From positions 80,565 to 144,564 of the forward strand of contig NZ_FPBH01000027.1 of the NCBI RefSeq assembly GCF_900116445.1: a stretch of DNA of 64,000 nucleotides. The letters run 5' to 3'. The stretch comes from Paraburkholderia aspalathi. Its GTDB lineage: Bacteria > Pseudomonadota > Gammaproteobacteria > Burkholderiales > Burkholderiaceae. Position numbers and translations under genes: made by a program. The notes beneath the pieces were generated by a model. The model made no database searches, was not told the DNA's origin, and saw only the letters and a program-made list of their open reading frames with translations. The stretch's first letter is position 1; the number at the start of each line of letters is the position of its first letter. Of this stretch, positions 1 through 7,858 are shown piece by piece.

Positions 1-341
1 CAGAGCGCGAACGCAGTCTGCGCACGCTCACGCATGTGCTGTACGCGCTATATGCGGTTCATTGGCTGACGGGTGGTCTGACGATTCTGATCGCGATCAT
101 CATCAACTACGTGAAGCGGCCCGATGTGGTGGGCACGCCTTACGAAGCGCATTTCGAGTGGCAGATCCGCTCGTTCTGGATGGCCTTGCTGGGTTATGCG
201 ATCGGCGGTGTGCTGCTGTTCGTGGTGATCGGCATTCCGGTCCTGTGGGCCGTCAGCATCTGGATGTTGTACCGTATTATCAAAGGCTGGCTGTATCTGT
301 ACGATAACAAGCCGCTCGCGAACCCGCGTGGCTGGTTCTGA
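1..341 (+). CDS. 5'-truncated small membrane protein (DUF4870-like)
   Basis: The window opens inside this gene. The frame stays open back to base 3, and the first possible start codon (GTG at 36) falls inside continuous coding-like sequence, so the real start lies upstream. The visible part has two strongly hydrophobic segments, about residues 8-25 and 48-80 counted from that GTG, and a short polar tail ending NPRGWF. From memory it resembles the DUF4870-type membrane proteins found between his genes and a HIT gene in Burkholderia. No biochemical role is known to me. It lies on the same strand as the HIT and tat genes that follow, 82 bp upstream of the HIT start. Confidence 0.75.
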   Translation, partial: ERERSLRTLTHVLYALYAVHWLTGGLTILIAIIINYVKRPDVVGTPYEAHFEWQIRSFWMALLGYAIGGVLLFVVIGIPVLWAVSIWMLYRIIKGWLYLYDNKPLANPRGWF

Positions 342-423
342 GTTGAGTCCGGCTGCGGCCGGGCCGGATATGAGCCGTGCCGCATCACGCTTCGCGCTCT
401 AGCCATACTGTGTCAGGAATACG

Positions 424-789
424 ATGAGCCACGACCCGAACTGCCTTTTCTGCAAGATCGCCGCCGGCGAGATTCCGTCGACCAAAGTCCATGAAGACGA
501 CGAATTCGTTGCCTTCCGTGATATTCGTCCGGCCGCTGAAACGCACGTGCTGGTGATTCCCCGCAAACACATCGCCACGCTGTCGAATTGCACCGAAAGC
601 GACGCACCGCTGCTTGGTAGAATGCTTGTTCTGGTGGCGCGTCTGGCCGACCAGCTGGGCGTGGCGTACACCGGCGGCGAAACCGGTTTTCGTACGGTCA
701 TCAATACGGGGCCGGGCGGTGGCCAAGAGGTGTATCACCTGCATGCGCACATCCTCGCCGGGCCGCGTCCGTGGCAGCGCATGGGCTGA
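424..789 (+). CDS. Histidine triad (HIT) family protein
   Basis: A 121-residue HIT-family nucleotide hydrolase or transferase of the HinT type. These enzymes usually hydrolyse nucleoside phosphoramidates such as AMP-lysine in the cytoplasm. The signature H-x-H-x-H is visible as H105, H107 and H109 (YHLHAHILAG), H107 being the expected nucleophile. The N-terminal CLFCKI and the central TGFRTVINTG stretch are also typical of the family. The length is normal. An AGGAA Shine-Dalgarno lies about 7 bases before the ATG. It sits between a small membrane protein and tatA, an order I know from other Burkholderia, probably reflecting operon history rather than shared function. Confidence 0.92.
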   Translation: MSHDPNCLFCKIAAGEIPSTKVHEDDEFVAFRDIRPAAETHVLVIPRKHIATLSNCTESDAPLLGRMLVLVARLADQLGVAYTGGETGFRTVINTGPGGGQEVYHLHAHILAGPRPWQRMG

Positions 790-1056
790 CGGGCGGGCTG
801 ATAGAGCGGGCTCGTAAATAACCGCGAGCTGCGAGGCGCGCAGCGAGTTTTGGCCGTTGAGAATAGCAGGGCCGTTTTTTTGCTGCACTGTAACGACGCC
901 GACGCGATCGTCAGGTCACAATGGCACACCGTGTCGTGGGTTGAATCGAAACAGCTCGCGGCAACGTATAGATGGAGCGTACGCGCTTCGATTCACGCCG
1001 CAAGGCGCACGAGTTTTGCCGCATCACGTGCGGTGTCGGGGTTAAGGAGAGTAGTC

Positions 1057-1296
1057 ATGGGTTCGTTGAGCATTTGGCATTGGCTGATCGTGTTGCTGAT
1101 CGTGGCGCTCGTGTTCGGCACGAAGAAGCTGCGCAATATCGGCACCGATCTGGGTGGCGCGGTGAAGGGCTTCAAGGAAGGCATGAAGGAAGCCGAAACG
1201 CCCGCAGGCGAAGCGCAGCAGCGCGAACTGCCGCGCAATGGCGCGGTAGATGTGGATGCGAAGGAAAAGACGCCGCGTTCCGGCGATTACCGCTAA
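1057..1296 (+). CDS. tatA: Sec-independent protein translocase subunit TatA
   Basis: A 79-residue Tat pore subunit that oligomerises in the inner membrane to let folded twin-arginine substrates through. Residues 6-20 form one transmembrane helix, followed by the FGTKKLRN hinge and an amphipathic helix containing DLGGAVKGFKEGMKE. The C-terminal tail is charged and presumably disordered. The frame extends upstream, but the ATG at 1057 is preceded by AAGGAGA and puts the short N-terminus where TatA proteins have it. It is followed by tatB and tatC in the standard order, and the set was probably expressed together. One plausible client encoded nearby is the Rieske protein PetA. Confidence 0.95.
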   Translation: MGSLSIWHWLIVLLIVALVFGTKKLRNIGTDLGGAVKGFKEGMKEAETPAGEAQQRELPRNGAVDVDAKEKTPRSGDYR

Positions 1297-1335
1297 GCCG
1301 CGGCCCAACCGCGTTACTGACGGACACTTCACTTC

Positions 1336-1854
1336 ATGCTGGACCTCGGTCTAACCAAGATGGCGCTGATCGGCGTCGTCGCGCTGGTCGTACTCGGGCC
1401 TGAGCGCCTGCCTCGCGTTGCCCGCACGGCCGGCGCGCTGTTCGGCCGCGCGCAGCGGTATATCAACGACGTGAAGGCCGAAGTCACCCGCGAAATCGAA
1501 CTCGACGAATTGCGTCGCATGAAAACCGAGTTCGAAGCGGCGGCGAGCAACGTCGAAACCAACGTTCAGGACAATCTGCGCAAGCACGAAACGGAACTGA
1601 ACGACGCTTGGAATAGCGGCACGTCGGTGTCGCCGAGCATTGCCGGCGGCGCGCTGGAAGATGTCAGCAATTCGCCGTGGCAGACCAGCACGCCACCGTC
1701 AGGCCCCAAGCGCAAGAACTGGCGCGTCAAGCAGACCGCCATGCCCACCTGGTACAAGCGCGCCACCACGCGCCGCACGCGTGTGCAGTCGGGCGCGGCG
1801 CGCGTGGCGCGGCATACGCCGGCCACCATGCGTCGTCCGACGCGGTTTTTCTGA
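1336..1854 (+). CDS. tatB: Sec-independent protein translocase subunit TatB
   Basis: A 172-residue TatB that works with TatC as the receptor for twin-arginine signal peptides. It starts MLDLGLTKMALIGVVALVVLGPERLP, the classic TatB opening: a short periplasmic end, one transmembrane helix and the G-P-E-R-L-P hinge. A long amphipathic and probably coiled region follows (about 35-90), then a polar, basic, low-complexity tail rich in Arg and Thr. It starts 39 bp after the tatA stop. Length is ordinary for beta-proteobacteria. Confidence 0.95.
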   Translation: MLDLGLTKMALIGVVALVVLGPERLPRVARTAGALFGRAQRYINDVKAEVTREIELDELRRMKTEFEAAASNVETNVQDNLRKHETELNDAWNSGTSVSPSIAGGALEDVSNSPWQTSTPPSGPKRKNWRVKQTAMPTWYKRATTRRTRVQSGAARVARHTPATMRRPTRFF

Positions 1855-1888
1855 TGATCAGAACGACAATCTCTAACCGAGGGCCGGT

Positions 1889-2668
1889 GTGAGCGACCCC
1901 CAGCAAACCCAGGACGAAGGCACTGAAGAGACCTTCATTTCCCACCTCGTTGAACTGCGCGACCGTATCATCCGCGCCGGCCTTGCCGTCATCGTGGTGT
2001 TTGTCGGGCTCGTGTATTGGGCGCCGGATATCTTCCGGCTGCTGGCGCGGCCCTTGATGCAGAATCTGCCGAAGGACGGCAAGATGATCGTCACCGACGT
2101 CACCGGCTCGTTCTTCGTGCCGATGAAGGTGACCATGCTCGTCGCCTTCGTGATCGCGCTGCCGATCGTGCTGTACCAGATCTGGGCGTTCGTTGCGCCG
2201 GGTCTGTATCAGCACGAGAAGAAGCTGGTCGGGCCGCTGGTGGGCAGCAGCTACACGCTGTTCCTGTGCGGCATGGCGTTCGCGTACTTCGTAGTGTTTC
2301 CGACCATCTTTCGCGTGATGGCGCACTACAACGCGCCGCTCGGCGCGGAGATGACCACCGATATCGATAACTACCTGAGCTTCGTGCTCACCATGTTCCT
2401 TGCGTTCGGCGTGACGTTCGAAGTGCCGATTGTCGTGGTGCTGCTGGTCCGCATGAACGTGCTGACCATCAAGAAGCTCAAGGAAATCCGGCCGTATGTG
2501 ATCGTGGGTGCGTTCGTGATTTCGGCGGTGGTGACGCCGCCGGATGTGTTCTCGCAGCTGATTCTGGCGATTCCGCTGATCGTGCTGTACGAGGCGGGCA
2601 TCATCGCGGCGCGGTTGATTGTCGGCAAGCAGAAACCCGTGATTGCGGAAGATAGTCCGCCAGGTTGA
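1889..2668 (+). CDS. tatC: Sec-independent protein translocase subunit TatC
   Basis: A 259-residue polytopic inner-membrane protein and the core of the Tat receptor. The N-terminal cytoplasmic segment contains the conserved SHLVELRDRI signal-peptide-binding motif (residues 18-27). Six hydrophobic helices follow, with the conserved FGVTFEVP region near 171. The start is a GTG, 34 bp after tatB, placing SHLVELR at the usual distance from the N-terminus. The strong hairpin just after the stop codon closes the tatABC unit. Confidence 0.95.
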   Translation: MSDPQQTQDEGTEETFISHLVELRDRIIRAGLAVIVVFVGLVYWAPDIFRLLARPLMQNLPKDGKMIVTDVTGSFFVPMKVTMLVAFVIALPIVLYQIWAFVAPGLYQHEKKLVGPLVGSSYTLFLCGMAFAYFVVFPTIFRVMAHYNAPLGAEMTTDIDNYLSFVLTMFLAFGVTFEVPIVVVLLVRMNVLTIKKLKEIRPYVIVGAFVISAVVTPPDVFSQLILAIPLIVLYEAGIIAARLIVGKQKPVIAEDSPPG

Positions 2669-2691
2669 ACGGCAGCACAGAGAGACAAACA

Positions 2692-2725
2692 AAAAAGGGC
2701 AGTCCATCACGGACTGCCCTTTTTG
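2692..2725. terminator. Bidirectional terminator between tatC and the HtrA protease gene
   Basis: A perfect 9-bp stem (GGGCAGTCC, 2697-2705, with GGACTGCCC, 2711-2719) and a 5-nt loop are flanked by an A run on the left and a T run on the right. The convergent genes on each side could both use it as an intrinsic terminator. Confidence 0.93.
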
Positions 2726-2774
2726 TTTGGCGACGGCGTTGCGCGCATCAATAACCGCAACGCCTCTCGCACTA

Positions 2775-3998
2775 TCAACCGCCGTCGTCGTCCTGCTGAT
2801 CGCCGCCGCCGTTGTCCTCGGCCGGTTGCTTCGGCGGAGGCGGGCGCTTGCCGATCGTCACTTCCAGATCCATCTCGTGGCTCTTGCGCACCAGATGAAC
2901 CTTCGCCGCCGTGCCCGGCTTGATCTGCGCAATGACGTTCAACAGGCGCGTGGTGTCGGTGATCTCCTGGCCGTTCACGCTCACCAGGATGTCGCCCGGC
3001 TTGATACCCGCACGGTCGGCCGGACCGTTCTTCAGCACGCCCGCGACAATCGCGCCCGACTTCTGCTCGAGCCCGAACGATTCGGCGATTTCCGGCGTCA
3101 CGTCCTGCGGCTCCACGCCGATCCAGCCGCGCGTGACCGAGCCCGTCGTGATGATGCTCTCCAGCACGCTGCGCGCGGTCGAGACCGGAATCGCAAAGCC
3201 GATGCCGAGCGAGCCGCCCGAGCGTGAATAGATGGCGGTATTGATGCCGAGCAGATTGCCGTTCACGTCGACCAGCGCACCGCCCGAGTTGCCGGGGTTG
3301 ATGGCCGCGTCGGTTTGAATGAAGTTTTCGAAGGTGTTGATGCCGAGGTGATTGCGCCCCAGCGCGCTGACAATGCCCATGGTCACCGTCTGGCCGACGC
3401 CGAACGGATTGCCGATCGCCAGCACCACGTCGCCCACGCGCGTCTGGTCCATGCGGCCGAGCGTGATGGTGGGCAGGTTGGTCATGTTGACCTTCAGTAC
3501 GGCCAGATCGGTCTCAGGATCGACGCCGATCACCTTGGCATTGGTGGTGCGGCCGTCGGCGAGCGCGATTTCGATCTGATCGGCGCCGTCCACGACGTGC
3601 TGGTTCGTTAGAATGTAACCTTCCGAACTCACTATCACCCCAGAGCCGAGATTCGACGCGGGTTGCTCCTGCTGCTTGCCTTTGTTCTTGTCGCCGAAGA
3701 AGTAGCGGAACAGCGGATCTTTCGCGCGTGGGTCGGGTGGCAGCGAGCCATCCTTGCTGGAGAAGACATTGACGACCGCGGGCATGGCCTTTTGCGCGGC
3801 GTCTGCATACGACGCCTGTGCAGGACCCGTGCCGATGCCTGGCGCCACTTCCCGAAGGGCGACGATCGGTTCGGCGAGCTGCTTGCCGAATTGCCCTTGA
3901 CGCTGGAGCCACTGCGGTTTGAGGGTCGCAATGATGAACATCAGCGCCAACAGCACAGTCACCGCTTGGGCAAAGAACAGCCAAAAGCGTCTAAGCAT
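2775..3998 (-). CDS. Membrane-anchored HtrA/DegS-like serine protease, one PDZ domain
   Basis: A 407-residue trypsin-like protease of the HtrA family, acting in the periplasm on misfolded or regulatory proteins. Residues 8-25 form a hydrophobic N-terminal anchor with no clear cleavage site. The catalytic triad is H134 (TNQHVVDG), D164 (ETDLAVLK) and S238 (NPGNSGGAL). A single PDZ domain follows (about 290-380), then a tail rich in Pro, Gly and Asp. One PDZ plus an anchor is the DegS layout, whereas DegP and DegQ have two PDZ domains and a cleaved signal. I keep the name general because beta-proteobacterial members are often called simply Do-family proteases. Its start is 19 bp from the divergent Nif3-like gene. 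Confidence 0.9.
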   Translation of the reverse strand: MLRRFWLFFAQAVTVLLALMFIIATLKPQWLQRQGQFGKQLAEPIVALREVAPGIGTGPAQASYADAAQKAMPAVVNVFSSKDGSLPPDPRAKDPLFRYFFGDKNKGKQQEQPASNLGSGVIVSSEGYILTNQHVVDGADQIEIALADGRTTNAKVIGVDPETDLAVLKVNMTNLPTITLGRMDQTRVGDVVLAIGNPFGVGQTVTMGIVSALGRNHLGINTFENFIQTDAAINPGNSGGALVDVNGNLLGINTAIYSRSGGSLGIGFAIPVSTARSVLESIITTGSVTRGWIGVEPQDVTPEIAESFGLEQKSGAIVAGVLKNGPADRAGIKPGDILVSVNGQEITDTTRLLNVIAQIKPGTAAKVHLVRKSHEMDLEVTIGKRPPPPKQPAEDNGGGDQQDDDGG

Positions 3999-4017
3999 CT
4001 GAAGACTAGAGGTTTAT

Positions 4018-4764
4018 ATGGATCGGATCGAACTTGAATTGTACTTGAACAATCTCCTTGAAACCGCGCGCTTCAAGGACTATTGCCCCAATGGATTGCA
4101 GGTGGAAGGCCGGCGCAGGATCAATAAGCTCGCGACCGGCGTGACGGCTTCCGTGGCCTTTCTCGAAGCCGCGCTCGACTGGGGCGCGGACGCGGTGCTG
4201 GTCCATCACGGCTACTTCTGGCGCAACGAGGCGCCGCAGATCACCGGCCGCAAACACGCGCGGCTTAAGCTCCTGATCGCCAACGACCTGAACCTGTTCG
4301 CCTATCACCTGCCGCTCGACGACCATCCTGAGTTCGGCAACAACGCGCAGATCGGCGCGAAGATGGGCTGGATCAGCGACGCGCGCTTCGGCGAGAACGA
4401 TCTCGGCTGGCTCGCCACGTTTCCGATGCCGATCACGCTCGCGCATTTCACCGCGCAAGTCGAGCAGACGCTCGGCCGCGCGCCGCTCGTGTTCGGCGAC
4501 CCGGATCGCGAACTGCGCCGCGTGGGCTGGTGCACGGGCGCCGCGCAAGGCATGTTCGACGCCGCCATCAATGCCGGCGCGGATGTCTACCTGACCGGCG
4601 AAGTGTCGGAGTCGGTAATGCACACCTCGGCGGAAAGCGGCGTGGCGTTCCTCGCGGCCGGCCATCACGCCACCGAGCGTTTCGGCGTCCAAGCGGTGGG
4701 CAAGCATCTGTCCGAGCAGTTCGATATCGAACACGTGTTTATCGATATCCCCAATCCCGTCTGA
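4018..4764 (+). CDS. Nif3-like dinuclear metal centre protein
   Basis: A 248-residue Nif3/YbgI-family protein. Members form hexameric rings with two metals bound per subunit, but their physiological role is unsettled. Family features seen here are NGLQVEG near residue 26, the metal-ligand stretch VLVHHGYFW (about 60-68), the LPLDDHPEFGNN segment near residue 100, and the C-terminal AAGHHATERFGVQAVGKHL (about 220). AGAGG lies close before the ATG. It points toward petABC and diverges from the HtrA gene with almost no intergenic space, so any promoter must overlap coding sequence. Confidence 0.9.
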   Translation: MDRIELELYLNNLLETARFKDYCPNGLQVEGRRRINKLATGVTASVAFLEAALDWGADAVLVHHGYFWRNEAPQITGRKHARLKLLIANDLNLFAYHLPLDDHPEFGNNAQIGAKMGWISDARFGENDLGWLATFPMPITLAHFTAQVEQTLGRAPLVFGDPDRELRRVGWCTGAAQGMFDAAINAGADVYLTGEVSESVMHTSAESGVAFLAAGHHATERFGVQAVGKHLSEQFDIEHVFIDIPNPV

Positions 4765-4985
4765 ATTGAAAATCGGCATTAGATAAGAAAAAGGCACGAA
4801 TAACGTAGAGGGCGCTTAAAAGGAGGTGCAAAAAAGTTTGCGATCCGTACGGAGAAACCCTGACTTATCAAGGGCTTCGCACGGTTTTTGGCAATGGGGC
4901 CTTGTAAATGCCGACTCCATTCGCGCAAACTAGCGGCGGTAGAAGCGACGTGAAGGAAAAATCCAACTCAGAAGTGGGGCGTGTA

Positions 4986-5606
4986 ATGCGAGACAAGGAA
5001 GATGAACGCGTCGACGGCGGCCGCCGTACCTGGCTGATAGCGACGACCGTAGCAGGTGGCATAGGAGGCGTTGCCACTGTCGTACCCTTTGTTGGTTCGT
5101 TTGCACCATCTGAAAAGGCCAAGGCGGCAGGCGCCCCGGTCGAAGTCGATATCAGTGATCTCAAACCCGGCGACATGAAGACGGTCGCCTGGCGCGGTAA
5201 ACCCGTGTGGATCATCAACCGCACCGACAGAATGCTGGCCGATGTCCAGAAAGCCGATAACGAAGTAGCGGATCCCCACACCAAGAATCCTTTTTCGATG
5301 CCGTTGCCGGAGTACTGCAACAACGAATTCCGTTCGCGCACCGATCACAAGAATCTTTTCGTCGCCGTCGCCGTGTGCACCCATCTGGGCTGCACGCCGA
5401 CGCCGCGCTTCCAGGAGGGCGCGCAGCCCAATCTTCCCGACGACTGGCCAGGCGGCTTCCTGTGCCCGTGCCACGGCTCGACCTATGACATGGCCGGCCG
5501 CGTCTTCAAGAACAAACCTGCGCCGCAGAACCTCGACATCCCGCCTTACATGTTCACGTCGGCCACCGGCCTCGTGATCGGCAAGGACGAGAAAGGAGAA
5601 GCGTAA
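4986..5606 (+). CDS. petA: Ubiquinol-cytochrome c reductase, Rieske iron-sulfur subunit
   Basis: A 206-residue Rieske subunit of the bc1 complex, moving electrons from ubiquinol to cytochrome c1. The cluster-binding boxes are CTHLGC (C131, H133, C136) and CPCHG (C160, C162, H163). An N-terminal membrane anchor (about 15-38) follows a twin arginine, GGRRTWL, in keeping with the known Tat-dependent insertion of bacterial Rieske proteins. The frame runs on upstream to an ATG at 4908, but the start at 4986 gives the usual family N-terminus and length. Its stop overlaps the petB start by one base (TAATG), so the two are translationally linked. Confidence 0.95.
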   Translation: MRDKEDERVDGGRRTWLIATTVAGGIGGVATVVPFVGSFAPSEKAKAAGAPVEVDISDLKPGDMKTVAWRGKPVWIINRTDRMLADVQKADNEVADPHTKNPFSMPLPEYCNNEFRSRTDHKNLFVAVAVCTHLGCTPTPRFQEGAQPNLPDDWPGGFLCPCHGSTYDMAGRVFKNKPAPQNLDIPPYMFTSATGLVIGKDEKGEA

Positions 5607-6985
5607 TGGCGATCGAACATGAAGTGGAGACGACCGGGCTGGTCGGCTGGATCGACCGGCGCTTTCCCCTGACGTCTACCTGGAAGAAGCACGTTTCCGA
5701 GTACTACGCGCCGAAGAACTTCAACTTCTGGTACTTCTTCGGTTCGCTCGCGTTGCTGGTGCTGGTCAATCAGATCGTCACCGGCATCTTTCTCACGATG
5801 AACTACAAGCCCGACGCGACGCTCGCGTTCTCGTCGGTCGAGTACATCATGCGCGAGGTGCCTTGGGGCTGGCTGATCCGCTATATGCACTCCACGGGCG
5901 CATCGATGTTCTTCGTCGTCGTGTATCTGCACATGTTCCGCGGGCTGCTGTACGGCTCGTACCGCAAGCCGCGCGAACTGGTATGGGTGTTCGGCTGCGC
6001 GATCTTTCTGTGTCTGATGGCCGAGGCGTTCTTCGGCTACCTGCTGCCGTGGGGCCAGATGTCGTTCTGGGGCGCGCAGGTGATCGTGAACCTGTTCTCG
6101 GCGATTCCGTTCATCGGACCGGACCTGTCGCTGTGGATTCGCGGCGATTACGTCGTCTCGGACGTCACGCTGAACCGCTTCTTCGCGTTTCACGTGATCG
6201 CGATTCCGCTGGTGCTGATCGGGTTGGTGGTCGCGCACCTGGTGGCGCTGCACGAAGTGGGTTCGAACAACCCGGACGGCATCGAGATCAAGGCAAAGAA
6301 GGACCCGGACGGCATTCCGCTCGACGGCATCCCGTTCCACCCGTACTACTCGGTGCACGACTTCATGGGCGTGACGGTATTCCTGATCATCTTCGCGGCG
6401 ATCATCTTTTTCGCGCCGGAGATGGGTGGGTACTTCCTTGAAGCCAACAACTTCATTCCCGCTAATCCGCTGCAAACGCCGCAGGAAATTGCGCCGGTGT
6501 GGTACTTCACGGCGTTCTATGCGATGTTGCGCGCCACCACCGATCCATTCAAGATCGTGTTGATGATCATCGTCGCGCTGCTCGGCCTGTTCGCGCTGGT
6601 GCGCGCACGCGGCAAATGGAAGCTCGGCTTGCCGGTGCTCGCGGTGCTGGTGGTTCTGGCGATGGCGTTTACCGAATCGAAGTTTTGGGGCGTGGTGGTG
6701 ATGGGCGGCGCGGTGATCTCGCTGTTCTTCCTGCCGTGGCTCGATCGCTCGCCGGTGAAGTCGATTCGTTACCGGCCGTTTTTTCACAAGGTGTTCTACG
6801 GGATCTTCGTGCTCGCTTTCCTGACGTTGGGCTTCCTCGGCACCAAACCGCCGTCGCCTGCCTCGACGTTGATTGCCCAGATCTGCGCGCTGATCTACTT
6901 CGCGTTTTTCCTCGGTATGCCCGTCTGGACGCGGCTTGGCACGTTCAAGCAGCCGCCCGAGCGGGTGCGGTTCAAGCCCCACTAA
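5606..6985 (+). CDS. petB: Ubiquinol-cytochrome c reductase, cytochrome b
   Basis: A 459-residue cytochrome b carrying both b haems and the quinone sites of the bc1 complex in the inner membrane. The four haem-ligand histidines are H95 and H109, and H196 and H211, in helices B and D. The quinol-oxidation motif is PVWY (in EIAPVWYFTAFY) rather than the mitochondrial PEWY; this variant is known from beta- and gamma-proteobacteria. The C-terminal part carries further transmembrane helices, making the protein longer than the mitochondrial one. It lies between petA (1-bp overlap) and petC (22 bp) in one operon. Confidence 0.96.
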   Translation: MAIEHEVETTGLVGWIDRRFPLTSTWKKHVSEYYAPKNFNFWYFFGSLALLVLVNQIVTGIFLTMNYKPDATLAFSSVEYIMREVPWGWLIRYMHSTGASMFFVVVYLHMFRGLLYGSYRKPRELVWVFGCAIFLCLMAEAFFGYLLPWGQMSFWGAQVIVNLFSAIPFIGPDLSLWIRGDYVVSDVTLNRFFAFHVIAIPLVLIGLVVAHLVALHEVGSNNPDGIEIKAKKDPDGIPLDGIPFHPYYSVHDFMGVTVFLIIFAAIIFFAPEMGGYFLEANNFIPANPLQTPQEIAPVWYFTAFYAMLRATTDPFKIVLMIIVALLGLFALVRARGKWKLGLPVLAVLVVLAMAFTESKFWGVVVMGGAVISLFFLPWLDRSPVKSIRYRPFFHKVFYGIFVLAFLTLGFLGTKPPSPASTLIAQICALIYFAFFLGMPVWTRLGTFKQPPERVRFKPH

Positions 6986-7007
6986 TCGCGAGCCCGGAGA
7001 ACACGAA

Positions 7008-7763
7008 ATGAAAAAACTGCTTTCGACGTGCGCGCTGATCGGCGCGACACTGCTCGCGGTGCTGGCCGGACCGGCGCACGCGGACGAGAATTTCCCTCTC
7101 GACCGCGCGCCCGATAACGCGGAGAATTTTGCTTCGTTGCAGCACGGCGCCCAATTGTTTGTAAACTACTGCCTGAATTGCCATAGCGCGAATCTGATGC
7201 GCTACAGCCGGCTGACCGACCTCGGCATTACGCCGAGCGAAATCCAGTCAAACCTGTTGTTCACCACGGATAAAGTCGGCAACACCATGACTGTGGCAAT
7301 GCGCCCGGACGACGCGAAAGCGTGGTTCGGCGCGAGTCCGCCGGATTTGTCGGTGGAAGCGCGGGCGCGCGGCAAGGACTGGCTGTACACGTATCTGCGC
7401 AGCTTCTATCGCGACAATACGCGGCCGACCGGCTGGAATAATCTGGTGTATGAGAACGTGAGCATGCCTCACGTGCTGTGGCAGCTTCAGGGGCAACGTA
7501 CCGCGAAGTTCGGTGACGAAGTCGACGAAAAAACAGGCGAAACGGTGCACAAATTCGTCGGCTATCAACAGGTCACGCCGGGGACGATGTCGCCGGTAGA
7601 TTATGATTCTGCTGTGGCCGACCTCGTGTCGTACCTGTCATGGATGTCCGAACCGACGCAGAAAACCCGCAAACAGCTTGGCGTGTGGGTGCTGCTGTTC
7701 CTCGGCATTCTGAGCTTTTTCGCCTGGCGACTGAACGCCGCGTACTGGAAACATATCAAATAA
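7008..7763 (+). CDS. petC: Ubiquinol-cytochrome c reductase, cytochrome c1
   Basis: A 251-residue cytochrome c1 that passes electrons from the Rieske centre to soluble cytochrome c. A signal peptide covers about residues 1-26 (ending GPAHA). The haem c attachment site is C55-L-N-C58-H59. A C-terminal membrane anchor lies at about residues 223-242 (GVWVLLFLGILSFFAWRL). The ATG at 7008 is chosen because it begins directly at the MKKLL signal peptide; the upstream in-frame start would overlap petB. The protein requires periplasmic haem ligation. Confidence 0.95.
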   Translation: MKKLLSTCALIGATLLAVLAGPAHADENFPLDRAPDNAENFASLQHGAQLFVNYCLNCHSANLMRYSRLTDLGITPSEIQSNLLFTTDKVGNTMTVAMRPDDAKAWFGASPPDLSVEARARGKDWLYTYLRSFYRDNTRPTGWNNLVYENVSMPHVLWQLQGQRTAKFGDEVDEKTGETVHKFVGYQQVTPGTMSPVDYDSAVADLVSYLSWMSEPTQKTRKQLGVWVLLFLGILSFFAWRLNAAYWKHIK

Positions 7764-7795
7764 TCACGCCGTCACCCGGCGTGGGGCCGGCGCCA

Positions 7796-7821
7796 GGAAA
7801 AACCTGTTGAACGGTTTTTCC
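7796..7821. terminator. Perfect 9-bp inverted repeat between petC and sspA
   Basis: GGAAAAACC (7796-7804) and GGTTTTTCC (7813-7821) flank an 8-nt loop. The stem has its own T run on the right arm but no T tract after it, so it may be a weak terminator or an mRNA-end stabiliser for petABC. It ends 37 bp before sspA. Confidence 0.5.
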
Positions 7822-7858
7822 GCGCGCTGGCCTTTCAGCTTTTTGAGGAAATGTAAAC

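Noticed and set aside
850..1056. Upstream in-frame extension of tatA
   Set aside because: The added residues are not TatA-like, and a good Shine-Dalgarno supports the ATG at 1057.
4908..4985. Upstream ATG that would extend PetA by 26 residues
   Set aside because: The extension is unlike Rieske N-termini and would move the twin-arginine motif away from the protein start; the ATG at 4986 gives the expected length.
4765..4985. Promoter for petABC
   Set aside because: Several TTG-starting hexamers exist (for example TTGGCA near 4890), but none has a matching -10 at 16-18 bp, so I do not place a promoter.
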